From Trochalopteron elliotii (taxonomy: Eukaryota > Chordata > Aves > Passeriformes > Leiothrichidae), in assembly GCA_024734555.1 (NCBI GenBank), contig JANPWX010000466.1:221718-285717 (forward strand): a stretch of DNA of 64,000 nucleotides, given 5' to 3'. Every line of letters begins with the position of its first letter. Position 1 is the stretch's first letter. Of the stretch, positions 36,578-49,159 are shown piece by piece. Position numbers and translations under genes: made by a program. A model generated the notes under the pieces. It made no database searches. It was not told where the DNA came from and was given only the letters and a program-made list of their open reading frames with translations.

Positions 36578-37938
36578 TCAGCACTTGCAAAGGATGACGT
36601 CCTGCATATCCCATAACAATGCTTCTAACAGACTGCTCTTTTCATATCCAATAGCAATTGTTCTGTGCATGAACTCGCAGTTACTCCAAGTCACGGTGGA
36701 TAGACCAGGTACAGTAATTACCTAAAGTTTGCAGACTTTAATTACAGGCTTGTCATTTCCTGACCTCCTCTCCCAGCCTTTCAATATGATCGATGCAGTC
36801 GTGTTCCTGTTGCACTGGGGTGACTCTGGAATTCTTCAGTGTGAAGGGTTGTCTCGCCCCTGCTGCTTTCCTCTGTAAACATTTGGTCCATGATTTGTCC
36901 AGGAATTGGTTTAGGATCCTGTCTCACTGTATGGTACAAGGAATATTTATGTATTTTGGGATTTATTGCTTTTCCAGAAGATCTGAACACACCTGTCATA
37001 CCTGTGACACACTGAACTGTACCTGCTTGTCTATCCTATTTACATAGAGAAGGGAACTTAGTAGCCAAAAGAGCCATTTGCAAAATATTTGGCAATGTTT
37101 TGTTGTTTGTATTTTTTTTTTTGATCTCTTGGATTTGAAGTCACAATAATGGTTGAGAATGGACTCAATGTGAACCTTGGATTTGAATGATCTCAGCATC
37201 AGGGAATTTTGAATCCAGGCTTGAGAGCAGGAAGCTCAAAGCTCAGAGCTGATGTTTATGGTGTCTTCAAGAGCTTGAGGACATTAAACAACCTGCATTG
37301 TCTGAATTTTGAGTTGCAGCAAACAAATAATTGTCAGGATTTACCATCAGGAAACAGCAGAGTTGAAAGCTGCCCTCTTGTTCACCTTAAAAATTGCAAG
37401 TGGCTTTCTTTTTGGTAGTTAAGAGCCTTTTTGTTTTGTATAGGTCTTTTTTGGTGATTTTTACTTAAAAATCTGTTCTGTCATAGCCCAAATTCGTGGA
37501 AACTGTAGTGTCCTAACTCTGGGTGGGGAATAGCAGTGCAATGATTAGTGATGCAAAATGGACTGAGAGCCATGAAATGGGAACTTTTTAATGCCCTTTC
37601 TTCCCTGAGGAAAGCTAAAGTGACCTTTAAAGAGAACATTTGCCTTAAATGATAGTAGGGTTTGTTTTGGTTTTGTTTTTTTTTTTTTCTGAAAGGAAAT
37701 ATGGGAATTTTGTAAAGAAATGGTGGTGGAATCCAGTCCTTTCTATTGAATTTATCCCAGTTGTCTCTGTGCACCTGGACTGCAGTTTTGCATACTCATA
37801 ATCATTGCACTACTATACTTAAATCTTTTTACAGCAACACTGAGGAATAGCACTACAATTTTTTTAAAAAAGCAATTTTCAAATGTTTCTAAACCAGGGA
37901 ATAGTTTTCTTGTTTAAAATTAATGGTTTTGATGCACG

Positions 37939-37944
37939 AAATAA
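37939..37944 (+). terminator. CLIC4: AATAAA, possible proximal polyadenylation signal of CLIC4
   Basis: Canonical hexamer 1.36 kb after the stop codon, in an AT-rich and U-rich context. It would give the shorter of two mRNA forms. Confidence 0.4.
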
Positions 37945-38145
37945 ACTGCTAGGTTATTTTTAAAAGACCATCATAAACAACTCCAAAGAATTCTAGACTT
38001 ATATGCCTATTTTTTTGTAAAGATACTTTTATATTTAACTGATTTTAGAAGCTGGAAAGTGCTATTCCTGCTAGGTTGTTCATGGAATATTTAACATTCT
38101 GCAATAACGTGGAAATGCTCACATAAACACTTTTATACACTAAAT

Positions 38146-38147
<2 letters not shown>

Positions 38148-38187
<40 letters not shown>
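38148..38187 (+). repeat. T40 homopolymer in the CLIC4 3'UTR
   Basis: Forty consecutive T, the longest homopolymer in the window. Length is likely polymorphic or inaccurately called. No retroposon was recognised on its flank, although a poly(A) tail of a minus-strand insertion is possible. Confidence 0.9.
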
Positions 38188-38188
<1 letters not shown>

Positions 38189-40426
38189 GTAAGCACTGGC
38201 TTTGTGAAAACCAGCCTGACTTTTCTAAGCATCCTGCTTTTGCTACTTTATGTACCCATGGAGTTAGCTGGACATAGAAGAGGTAGAGAACCAGATCCAT
38301 ATTTGTATACCTGGCTTGTGGTGCCTTGCCTTGCCTTCCTAGAGCTAGAATTCCAATGTAAAGGCACTTAGCAATCCTGCCACAGCTCTTTCAAAGGCAA
38401 CTCTCTTAGATACACCTAATCCCTCTTCTGGTTTGTTACAGGAATGTTTAGGCACAGAGGGGAAATCCTGGGGAGGGACCTGGTTAGGAGAACCTGAATT
38501 GTGGCCCTTAAATAATTACTGTATTCTAATGTCACATTCCCCTCCTGAATGAAATTCCTCAGCCATAAGAATCCTCTGTAGGGCTTCAGCCCCTGCTACA
38601 ACGTGACATCTAGAAAAAGGAATGACTTTTTTAATTTAAATAACAGCATTTTTAATGACACATAGGGTGAAAAAACCCCCCAACCCAGCCCTCCTTGGTT
38701 TGGTGCTCTTTGCCATGGTAGAGTTCACAGAGCTGCAGGAAGCACGTGCTTGTGGGCATATCCTAGTTCAATTTTTAGCTCTCCTTTCAAAATTAGATCA
38801 GGATGGCCCTTGGAAGTTGTGTTGATGGGGTTGTAGGAGTCAGGCTGTGCTCCCTTTCCCAGGGAATTATCCCTGGGGTGCAGAGTGCACCCACAGCCAC
38901 GAGTTCCTGGGCTGCTGCAAGCCAACCCCCACCTCCTCAAACACCAGCTCTGGCTTCTTCTGGAGATCATCCCCTCCCTCTGCTGCTCAGGCAGCCTTCA
39001 AACCATTCTCCTTCTCCCTCAGTGTCTTAATTGTGTCTGAGAGCTTGTAAACAGAGCTCAGGCTCTGTCTGTGACCAGTGGGTTCCTTTATCTGGGCTCA
39101 GCGGAGCCTTCCCCTGGGAGGTGGAATTCCAATGAGCACCAGCTTGGCCCTGGCATCTGTCCTGCCTGTCTCTCAGGCTTCCTGCTGCAGTTTTGTTGTG
39201 GCAGGAGCTGCCCAGCCCCTCCTGCAGGAATCTGGTGGAGAGGAGCAGCTCCCAGCTCTGTAGGTGATCCCTGCAGAGAACGGGCAAAGGCAGCGTCTGG
39301 TGTGGGCAGAGCACTTTCATCTGGCCCCAATCACCAGCTCCACACTAATTAAAAAAAAAGCCCTTTCATAACTATGTAAATTCTTGACTTCTGTCAACTT
39401 GTTTACAATCTGATCTTTAAATGCATTTTTAATTTCATCAAACAGCAATTAATCTACCCCCTGTTTAAATCTGAAATGCTGCTTCGAGCCCCTTCTCCAA
39501 TTTAAAAACAGCAGTTACCCTTTCAAGTAGGCATTCCAGTTTGCAAGTTGGTTGCATGTATTAGCATGCTGAATAACTTGCTTTATTCTCAAGCTGAAAT
39601 ATGCTTAAATTCACATTAAAACAGGTGACTTGTGTATTTCCTGAACACAAAGGGAAAATCCATCACCTGCACCCTGTTTTTGTGTGGGAGAACAGATTAT
39701 CCTAGGTGCATTCTGATGTTATTTTTTTTCCCCTTAACTAAGCTTTCCTTCTTGAAGAGATCCCTGCTGTGGAAAAGCTGAACAAAGAGGTGTGTGGGGT
39801 TTGTGAAATAATTCCATCCCCTCCACACCTTCCCTGTCCATCTCTTCCCTGTCCCACATGGGCAGTCCCAGCTTTTGGCTTTGCATTTTCCCATAAAATC
39901 CCTTTTTTCTCCACACTGGGCATGCCCAAACTGCTCAAGAGCTGCGTGCAGCTCCGTGATAAGGAGAGAGATGTAATCAAATTTTTATGCTAAAGCAGCA
40001 AATTAGCATTTGGTATCAAAGGAGCACAGGCAGGAATAAATGGGAGCTGCTGGAGCCAAACCCACCGATGCCTATCTGGGTGCAGAACAAAAAGTGGTGA
40101 AGTGCAGCCAAACTCTGCTCCCTTTGCCACTCAGAACCAGCTGAACACATCCAGAGAATTATTGTTTTCAGGAGAAGGCTGTAACCCAAGTGAGAAATGC
40201 TCCATCAGCCTCAGACCCCGTGCCACCAACTCCTGTGTTTTATTTCTGGAGGGGGTGGGAGCAGGAGGGAGGGGATGGAGACTCCCCAGACAGGACATCA
40301 GGGATTGGAACGTGGTTTGCAGAAATACTTGAAGAGTTGATACAATTTGTTGTAGTTTGCTTATGTCTTTCACTTTCTGGAACATCTTTTACAGATATAC
40401 CAGTATACTGCTGGCAGCTATTGTTA

Positions 40427-40432
40427 AATAAA
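40427..40432 (+). terminator. CLIC4: AATAAA, probable distal polyadenylation signal of CLIC4
   Basis: Hexamer in the context GTTAAATAAAATTATATTTTC, after which the sequence changes to intergenic type. It lies 3.85 kb after the stop, agreeing with the long 3'UTR known for the gene. Confidence 0.5.
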
Positions 40433-43400
40433 ATTATATTTTCACTACCAAGCAGATCTTTCTCTTATTTCTGAAGATTTCGTGGGTAATCCAGGACTGC
40501 AGGGTGATGGGCTGAACTGCACAACACAACTTTTAACAATTATAGTCTCCATTTTTGGCCTTCAGGTTTAGGGTTTTTTCAGTGGTGGTGTGATTTAAGG
40601 CAGAATTAGTGTTGTTTCTAACATTATAACCAAGCTGTGGTGCCCCTGAAAATTTAGAATTTCCTTAAAATTAAGAAAAATAATGAGTTTCTACAATTTC
40701 TTTAGGAGAAGTGAGGGGTTTTTTTCAGATTTTCAGTGGAAAGTTAACAACAGATCATGGTAGCTTGTTTTTCTATGGAACACAGGTTTTCAGAGATGTG
40801 TGAGATTGGATTAAAAAGACATCAAAAAAATATCTCAAGCTTGGTTCAACCTTATCCCCTGAGTGTCCATTTGAGGAGTTGAAGTTGAATTGATCCCATT
40901 ACAGAATTCCTGGATTTCAGGGCTCTTGTTCTGAGTTTCACATGGGTGTCTTGGCTGTCTTTTCCTTTCAAATGAAATGCAGCAGCTCTGGCAGCACCAA
41001 AGTGTTTTTTAATCTGGGTTAGTGTTTTTTTCCAGGACTGCCAAAAGCTGTGACTGAGCAAACCGGGGTCGTGATGGCAAAAGTAATCACAGTCATGGAG
41101 GTGAATTACTCATGAGGTAATTAAAGAAAAGCTTTAATTTCAGGGGACATCCTGGATGAGGTGAGCAGTGGAGGGGGGCAGCCCTTCTCCCCACTGGGCC
41201 TGGATGAATTTGGGATGAGCTCTCCAGGCTGAGGCTGGATGTTTTCCAGAGCTGGGAGAAGATAACTCATGATTCTTTGACTCAACAGAAGAGCTGCTGT
41301 GTTCTTACCACCGGACAGGGAGATGAAAACAGTTGCTAAACAAAGATCAAACGTGAACTTTCTAAATAAACAAACAAAATTGATGCTAAGGGACGTCTCA
41401 GCTCCTTGCCGACGGCAAAGGGCTTGGCAGGACCCAGGGAATGACTTTGTCAGTTTGCACACGGAATTCTTATTTTAAAGAGGCTGATTGAAGTGATACT
41501 GCTCCTCTTAATGAGTCTGGAGGCAGCTCTGGTGAAAACAGCCCTGGCCACGTGTGGGGGAGAGGAGAAATCATCTCTGGGGCTGAGCTCTGGGTGCACA
41601 GCACAGCAATGTTCTAACTCTAAATGATCCCCAGTGATTAGAAATGCTGATTGGGGCAGTCAGACACTGAGGGCAGCAGCTTGGAGAAGCTGCCAGGGAG
41701 GGAGCTGGGGCAGGGCTCAGCAGCAGGGGCTGCTTTGATCTGCTGTGCATTCCCAGCCCCTGGCCAGGCCTGCCCAGGGGGGTTTGGGGGCCTGGACCAT
41801 GCAGGGATTGCTCTGTGTCTTACAGAAAGTTGGTGCTTGGAGTGGGAGCAGAACAAGCAGCAACAACAGTTATTTGTAGTTTTCTTCCTTCTCTCCAGAA
41901 GGACAGGAGCTGCTGTGGGTCAGAGTCTGCCCAGCATGGAGACTGCTCACTCCTGGCTCCAGCATCAAGGACCCTCCATCCTCAGCTTCTCCTGGTTTTC
42001 TCCCTTCCTTCCATGACTTTGCTGCTGCCTCTATCCAGATGTTTGGGATGCAGAGCAGCCCCAGGAGGGTTCTCCCAGCTGCTCTGTGCTCATCCTGCTG
42101 TGTGCACTCAGCACTCCCAGGGGAACTCCAGCTCCTGGACACTCCTGCCACTGGGGGCTGCCAGGAAAGAGGTGAAGAGACCCCCCAGTTGTGCTCCTGA
42201 GCCATTTCCTGCCTGAGGCTTTGCTGCCTTTGAACACAGAACAGCAGAGCTGGACCCTGTAAACAGCCACGTGGAGCTCCTGCACAGCTGTTGGAGGTTG
42301 TTTTTGGGGTGAAGTTCTTGTTGGGAAGAGCCTAATGAGGGATGGGATGATCTGGATCCCTGGAGTAGAGTTCAGAGGCCACGAGTTCATTTCTTGTCTG
42401 TGGCAGGCAGGCTGTTTCCATGTGTTGTGAAAATGCAGGGTAATTAAAATGTAGGGTGAATTATTCCCCTTTCCTTGATTGGCTGTTTTTTCCATTTCAG
42501 TTAATTTCATTTCAGAAATTCAAAGCAATCATATCCTTTGGGAGATTTTGGTGGGATTTCCCATCTGTAGCTGCAATCATCTCCCTCTGGGAGCTGAGTG
42601 GGGACCCTTTGTGGGGCAGAGCTGGAGCTGCCCTGGCCCAAACCCTCACCTGAGGCTCCAGATGAGTCCCAGCACTGTTGCACCTCCTGCCAGGAGCCTC
42701 CTGGGGTGAAGAGGGGACCTGAGGTCGCTGCCCTGGAGGCTGCCTGAGGACAAGGCCAGGTGCTCTGAGGAAATTGGCTTTTATTAGCAGTGCTGGTCAC
42801 AGTGACTCCAGTTAATCAGCTCCTCTGGCTGCTGGGAGTGAAGTTCCAGCAAGGTCCCAGAGCTGTGTGAGTGCCCAGCCCTGCTCTGTGCCTTGGAGCT
42901 GAGTTCTTCCATGCAGCCAGCCTGGGAGGGTTGGTCTGGATCCCTGGGCTGCTGCTCTGGATGTGTTTGGAGCTCAGCTGGAGAGTGGAGCCTGTGCTGT
43001 TCTGTCACCCAGGGCACCAAACCTGGTGCCACAGCAGCCAGGATGCCCAGGCAAGGACAGAGGGCAGGAAAATGCTGGGAGCTTTCACAGCTCCTGCTTT
43101 TGGGGATTTAAAGTGTGAGTAAGGCATGTGCTGCTTCAGCTACTTCTGAGTTTGAATTTCCCCAGGCAATGGCTCTTGCAGGGACTGGGAGTTCCTGCAG
43201 TCTGTGTTTGGGTGTTTTTAAGGCAGTGGTTGGCTCTTCATCTTGCTGCACCCACTCACGCAGGAATCACATCCACAACAGCACAGGAACATTTACTGCA
43301 GGCTCTGTGCATGGTCTTGGTGGGTTGGTAATGTTCAGGGTGAGATTTCTTCATGGGGCTTTAATTTCCCAGCTTTTTGTGGCCTTGGAGCCAGAGTCAG

Positions 43401-46400
43401 CACCCAAGGGGGAGTGTGAAGCAATGCTGCTCTGACCTTTGGGTGAATTCTCTGTGAGCTTCCTTGAGGAGGGAAATTTTGCACCCTTGCAGGCAGCTCA
43501 CAGGCTGGAGATTGTTCCTGGGTCCCTGCAGGCACTAGAGTGTGACAGCCCAGCTCAGGCAGTCTGAAATCCTTTTGTCCCAGTGGGATTTGTCCCAGGC
43601 AGTGAAAGATGCACATGAGCAAAGCCCCTCACACCATGACTTGCCTGAGGGGGCCATGATCCAGAGGCATCAGTGGCCAAAAAATCCCTTCTCAGGCTCC
43701 TTCTGGCCTTCCCCTCCAGCCCAGACTTCCCTCAGGAGCAAAACTTGCTCATCTTCCCCATGAAGCCTCTGTGTCTGTGGTGGCTGCTGCCCTGCCTGAG
43801 CCAGTTGGCATTTCACTGTCAGGGGGTGATGAGAAACCTGCTGGGGGCTCCTGAGGGCAGCTCCTGCTCCAGAGCTGAGCTGCAGGTGCTTGACTCTGGC
43901 TCCAGATGCTTTTCAGGCCGTGTTTGAGGAGGGAGAGGCTGCTGGAAGCTGTGGAAGAGAAGCATCCCCAGTAGCCCAACGTGACTCGGTGTCTCGGGAG
44001 CCTTTGAAGTCTCTCTGCCACCCCTCCTGGAGCTGCAGCACCTTTCATCCCTCGCCAGCCCTTCCCCAGCTGGAGCCATGAAAGGGAAACTACAGAAGCC
44101 ATAAATCCTGGCTGCTAACATCTCCAGTGGGGAGATTTCCCAACGAGCCCGAGCTGCTGCACGAGATAAGAGAGGGCCTTGAATCCCAGGCAAGTCGGGG
44201 CTGGTTCCTGGGAAGAGCTGAGCTCCACGGCATCGTTGGGGGTCCCCCCAGCTCCCCTGGGTGCAGGAGCTGCCTCTGGGTGCCCTGGGGTGAGTCCCCA
44301 GCCCTGGCCCCGGGGCAAAGCTGAGTTTTGGGTGGAACAGCCCCTCTGCACGGTCCTGCCGTGGTTTTGCTGCTCCCAAGGGTTGATCTCACTGTGCCTG
44401 CAGGAGCTGGGCTGACAAACCCCTGCTTCAGCAGAGTGCCCTGTGCAAAGGGCCAGGAGGGAATCCAGCAGCTGGAAAATGCTGGGAAATGGGGCTCAGT
44501 GAGACCCCCAAGGCCTGGGGAGAGGCTGTGGGGTGAGGGACGTGGAGCAGCTCCTGGCACTCCTGGCCAGGTGTCCCCCCACCCAAGACCTGCAAACCCC
44601 TCTTGTGTCCTTGGCTTTGCTCTGCTCGCTCTCCCCAAGTGTTAAAATGAGTCTCTGGCTGATCCTCCTTTGATTCCCTTGCTCTGAAGCCCCCCCAGCA
44701 GCTGCATCTGCCCTTCCATGAGGACCCTGCCAGGTTCCCTTCCCACCACAGGCAGAGCAGATCCACTCTGGGACCTGGCACTGACACCCAGACAAACCCC
44801 GGGCTCTGGGGAGGCACAGGCTGTGTCCAGGAATTCACAGCAGCAGCTGTTGGTGCAAAGCTCAGCCCGGCAGGAGCTGCCCTTGCCCTGCAGGGATGAT
44901 TTGGCTCTGGCAGGGCTCACTCAGGTTTCCTTGGAACAGGAGCCTTGGTATCAGCTCCACTGATGGGATCTTCCTCAAATTGATTATTGGGATACAGGAG
45001 AAGCCTTTCCAGTGATGCAGAGGTGTAAACACTCCTTGCCTGCTGTCACCTGTTGGGGCAGGTGATGTGGATTTGGGGCAATTGGGATTTCTGGATCTGC
45101 TCCTGGCCTGGGGCTCCATCTCCTGTGCTCCTGAGGGCTCTGGAGATCCCTGACAGCCCCGTGCACTGCAAACCTCCCCTGTCTGCAGCATTCCCAGCTC
45201 CTGCACCCTCTTGATTTCCAGAACAGCAGGAAACAGTGAGGGAGACTCCCAGGAGGAGTCCTGGATGTACCAGAGGGATGGAGAGCAGGGAGCAGCCCAG
45301 GATCTCCGGCGTCTCCCTCCCGGGACACACGGCAGGAATTCCCGGCTCCCAGAGGTGTCCCCAGCCTTGGTGACACTGAGACAGCCCGGAGGGGGAAAGG
45401 CCCCGTGTCTGGGCAGGGTTTGGGGATGTTTTCGGGCCCCGAGGAGCAGCCGGGGCTGTGGTGATGCCGCCGGCCTGCGGAGGTCAGCCTTGGCCCGGGG
45501 AATCTCCCGGCGCCTCCTCTGGGGCTGCACCTTCCACCCAGCCCAGCTTCGCTGCCTGTCGCTGCCCTCCCGCAGCATCCCCCGCGTTTTTCTCGCTCAT
45601 CCTGAGGGGAGAACACAGGGACGTCTGCGCTCGGCTTGGAGAAATGTTTGTGTCCCCATCCCAGGGTCTGCCACATCTCCGAGGTGCTGCTGAGCTGTGC
45701 CTTGGGCATGCAGAGGGGACCACAGATGGACACTGGGACTCCTTTTGGTGCTTTTCTGTGCTTTGGGGTGGGTTTTTTGGGGCGTTTCTCTGGATCTGAA
45801 CCCTTTGGGTGTTATCAGAGCAATAATTCTTCCCATTTCCCACCCAGTCAAGCCAGGAGAGTTTAAACACCGTGGAGGTTCTTGGTGGCAGCAGCTGCTG
45901 CTCCCTGGGGGACTGTCCCCACCTGAGCTCCCCGTGCTCCAGCACGTGGAGAAGGTGGATCCCTGTTTTAGACCAGCTCCTGCTCTTTGCCATTCCCAGG
46001 TTTCTCTGGATGCCACAGATGCATCTGTTATTAAGCAGATGAAAGGCCAAGGAACGAGTTTGCTGTGCTGGTGCTTGCCCAGGGCTGAGCTTTCTGCCCC
46101 TCCCCAGGTTTTTAGTGCCTCCATCCTGCACCAAAGTCACTCCAGGGAGCTCCAAGAAGGGTCTGTGATGGTGGTGATGGAGCAAAACCAGAGAGTGTTT
46201 TTCTGCCTGGGTGGTGCCTGTGCTGAGCCCAGTGACAATTTCACCTTTTGCTTGCTGCAGCCTGTTCCACCCAAAAAAAGGGCAACCCCCTCCTTCCAGA
46301 GCCTCCTTCCCCTGCCCTGCTCCTCCTTCCACGTGTCCCAAGGAGGAATGGCCCCAGCTGGAGCCATGGGCAGGGTGTGACATTGCTCTGCTCTGGGGTT

Positions 46401-47463
46401 TGGGGCTCACCCTGGCCAAGATGTGTGGGCAAACTCAGAGCTGGGCTGCTCCTGTCAGGGCACAGAGGGAAAGGAGCTCCTGGCAGGAGGGGTTGGTGCT
46501 CCCAGGATCCAGAGCTGCCTCTGGCTGCTGCAGATCCCGAGGTTTTACCCCAGAGAATGGAGGGGCAGGGAAGAGCTGCTGTGCTGTGGGGCAGGAGAGG
46601 CTGATTCCATAAATCCCTGTGGGGCTGGGCAGCCTTGGGGGCCCCGTGCTCAGGGCTCTCTGCCGTGCCCAGGGCTGCTTCTCTGCTGCTTTCCATGGCT
46701 CTGGAAGTGCTGGGGTCGCTGCCAGAGCACCTGGGCTCCTCAGACCCTGCAGAGCTCTTGGTTCTGTGCCCTCTCTCCAGACCCAAGGCAGTGTCAGGAG
46801 CAGCAGGGATCCTCCTTCAGCTCCATCCCTCGGGGTGTCCAGCCCCAGAGGCAGGAATGTGGCTCCTGCTCACGAGGAAGGACATCCTGGGCATGGGGAG
46901 AGGCTGGGCCAGGGCTGCTGGAGCCTCCCCCGAGGCTTTTCCTGAGCGAGGAAGTCGGGGCTGGAGGCTGCGGGGTCAGACCTGGGAGGTTAAAGTGGCT
47001 TTTCCTGGAATTCCATGGAACAGAGGAGGGACTGGAGTGGGATAAATGGAGGGAGAGGGAGCGACAGCTGGAGAAGCAAGGCCTGGGAAGAGGCACCAAT
47101 CCCCATGGAGGGCACTGCTGGCCCAGGGAGAGGAAACCAAAGGTGCAGATTGGGGTTGGATGCCTGGAGAAACCTGCAGTGCCCCCGTTGGGGTGAAGGC
47201 TGTGCTGGAGCTCCCAGACACGCTGCTCTGGGTAAACATGGGCTGCCTGGGGCCAGGGAACAGGTTTGGTGACTCCAGCCCTGATTCTCTGGGCTTTGTG
47301 GGCTCCTCCTGGGCCTTCCCTGTCCCACCATAAACACACGCCTGGATCTGGGACAAAAGTTCACATCCATATTCCTTAGGCTGGGTTCCACTGCTGCAAA
47401 CCAGCCCCCAGCCCTGAGAGGGATTATACAAATGAAGCTGTTGTAGGGCTGTAATTTCAGAGA

Positions 47464-47750
47464 TTTTTTTTTCTTTTCTTTTTTTTTTTTTTTCCCTTTT
47501 CTTTCTCCTTCACTGAAAAAACCTTTTGTGCACTTTGGAGCGAGCCTGTCGTATTTCTTGGAGTCTCCAGTGACTCCTTCATCCTACAGACTTTCTGGAG
47601 TCCTCCTTGTTAGGCCGAGGACTGCATGATTCATTGTGTGCTGGAGATTTAATACTGCATGGAAAACAGGCCCAGTTCAAATTTGTTTTCTTTCTTTCCC
47701 CCCTCCCCTCTTTTTTTTTGCTTTTTTTTTTCCCTTTCTTGGCTTCTCAC
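47464..47750. repeat. Polypyrimidine / T-rich low-complexity tracts
   Basis: Two T- and C-only stretches lie at 47464-47510 and about 47684-47750, with a third T run near 47767-47779. They are homopurine on the minus strand and could adopt triplex-like structure. No function is assigned. Confidence 0.75.
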
Positions 47751-48465
47751 TTACATCCTGGAATTTCTTTTTTTTTTTCCACAAAATATAAAATAAATAC
47801 ATTCCCAAATATGTCCAGGAGGAAATGATCCCGTTGGATTTTTCAGCTGCTGTTTTAATGCTGGATTAAAAACAATTTTAAGGCTAAATTAAGGTGAAAT
47901 TGTTCAGCTTTCTCAAGGGCTGGCTGTTGGGAAAACCCTCTCCCATCTCCCCTGGATGTCCATGAAGAGCCTCTGCTGCATCTGGAGATGTGTATCCTCA
48001 ACCAAAGGTTTCTGGGGTTGCTTTTCCAAGGGTGAGGTGTTGATTTTTAATGCCAAAAGGGACCTTTTTAGTTGTTGTCCCATCCTGGAGTCCATCAGCA
48101 GGTGCTTCTCTGTGTCTGGTGTCACCCACGTGCTCCCAGCCCTGCCTGGGACTGGGATTTTCCCAGGACAAAGTGAAGAGGTGACCTGACTGGGAAGAAT
48201 TAGCTGAACCCTTTAATTAGGGGTTGCCTGCAGTGAGCTGCCTCTGTCCTGCCCAGGCTCCTCTTCATCTGCATTTTCCAAATCCATGGGGATGAATTCC
48301 TGTCCCTCTCGGCCATGACCTGGGAATTGATGCTTTGGAAGAGCCCAAGGGTGGATTTCCTGGGATTTGGTTCTGGTAATGAGCTCCCAGAGCAGCTCCT
48401 GACCCTTCCTGCAGCACTCCAGGAGCCTGATTTCCATAAGGGCCTCAGCATTCCCACAGCAGGGC

Positions 48466-48711
48466 CAGCCTGGAGCCCATTCCAGGATTCAGGATCAGCC
48501 TGGAGCCCATTCCTGGGGTTCAGGATCAGCCTGGAGCCCATTCCTGGGGTTCAGGATCAGCCTGGAGCCCATTCCCGGGGTTCAGGATCAGCCTGGAGCC
48601 CCTTCCCAGGGTTCAGGGACAGCCTGGAGCCCATTCCCGGGGTTCAGGATCAGCCTGGAGCCCATTCCCAGGGTTCAGGATCAGCCTGGAGCCCATCCCA
48701 GGGTTCAGGAT
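48466..48711. repeat. 31-bp minisatellite, about 8 copies
   Basis: Units of the form CAGCCTGGAGCCCATTCC followed by TGGGGTTCAGGAT repeat about every 31 bases, with small substitutions (CAGG, CGGG, TGGG) and shorter first and last units. The surrounding open frames carry the periodic peptide but have no other sign of being coding. Confidence 0.93.
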
Positions 48712-49159
48712 CCCTGCAGGAGGGTGGAGGAGCTGCCTGAGCCCGCAGGGTGCTGAGGATGCTGAGCTGTCTCCATCCCTCCCCAGGACTGTGGGCACAG
48801 CCAGACCTGGGGATGCCAATCCCAAATTTCTGCTCATTCCCGTGGGGATCTGGGCCCGTGGCAGAGCTGCTGTCCCTGACCAAAACCTTTGCAGTTCCTC
48901 AGCCTCAGAGAAACAGTTCCCAGCTCTCTCTGAAGGATTTTTGGGCCACCCTGGGAGCCTCAGCTGCTGATCCCACACAAGGACACTCAGGGAAGGGAGT
49001 CCCAGTGCCCCCCAAACCTGCCAAAACTGGGCGAGGGAAGGTGACAGGGAGCTGCTGCTTTGTCCCAGCTCTGTGCTGGGGCAGAACCCGCAGGACAGAG
49101 TGTTCCCAGGTGTAGGTGCATCCGTGGAGGGCAGGGAGAGGGAACTCTGCAAACCTGAG

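Larger units (their letters stand above)
13880..40450 (+). other. CLIC4: CLIC4 transcription unit (six coding exons)
   Basis: Chloride intracellular channel 4 is a GST-fold protein found in cytosol, nucleus, mitochondria and membranes, with glutaredoxin-like activity and roles in tubulogenesis, actin-linked trafficking and TGF-beta signalling. Six coding exons are seen, of 72 (12 in the gap), 110, 126, 107, 182 and 165 bp including stop. These sum to 253 codons, the length I know for vertebrate CLIC4. Intron phases (0, 2, 2, 1, 0) are consistent across all junctions and every visible splice site is GT-AG. Introns are about 14.4, 4.7, 0.8, 1.2 and 0.7 kb. The gene lies downstream of SRRM1 on the same strand, as in human. 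The promoter start and 3' end are inferred from motifs. Among CLIC paralogs, the N-terminus (MALS..NGLKE) and C-terminus ([11 protein letters not shown]) identify CLIC4. Confidence 0.93.
36578..40450 (+). other. CLIC4: CLIC4 3' untranslated region
   Basis: About 3.9 kb of mostly AT-rich sequence follows the stop without further exons. CLIC4 mRNAs in other vertebrates have a 3'UTR of several kilobases, so this length is reasonable. Two AATAAA signals are proposed as ends (37939 and 40427), so short and long forms may exist. It contains an unbroken T40 run. The part from about 38450 to 39320 is more GC-rich and could be a lineage-specific insertion, but I cannot name it. Confidence 0.6.

Noticed and set aside
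45484..46419. 311-codon minus-strand frame
   Set aside because: Low-information composition with overlapping frames on both strands; no domain, no splice context, no homologous protein recognised.
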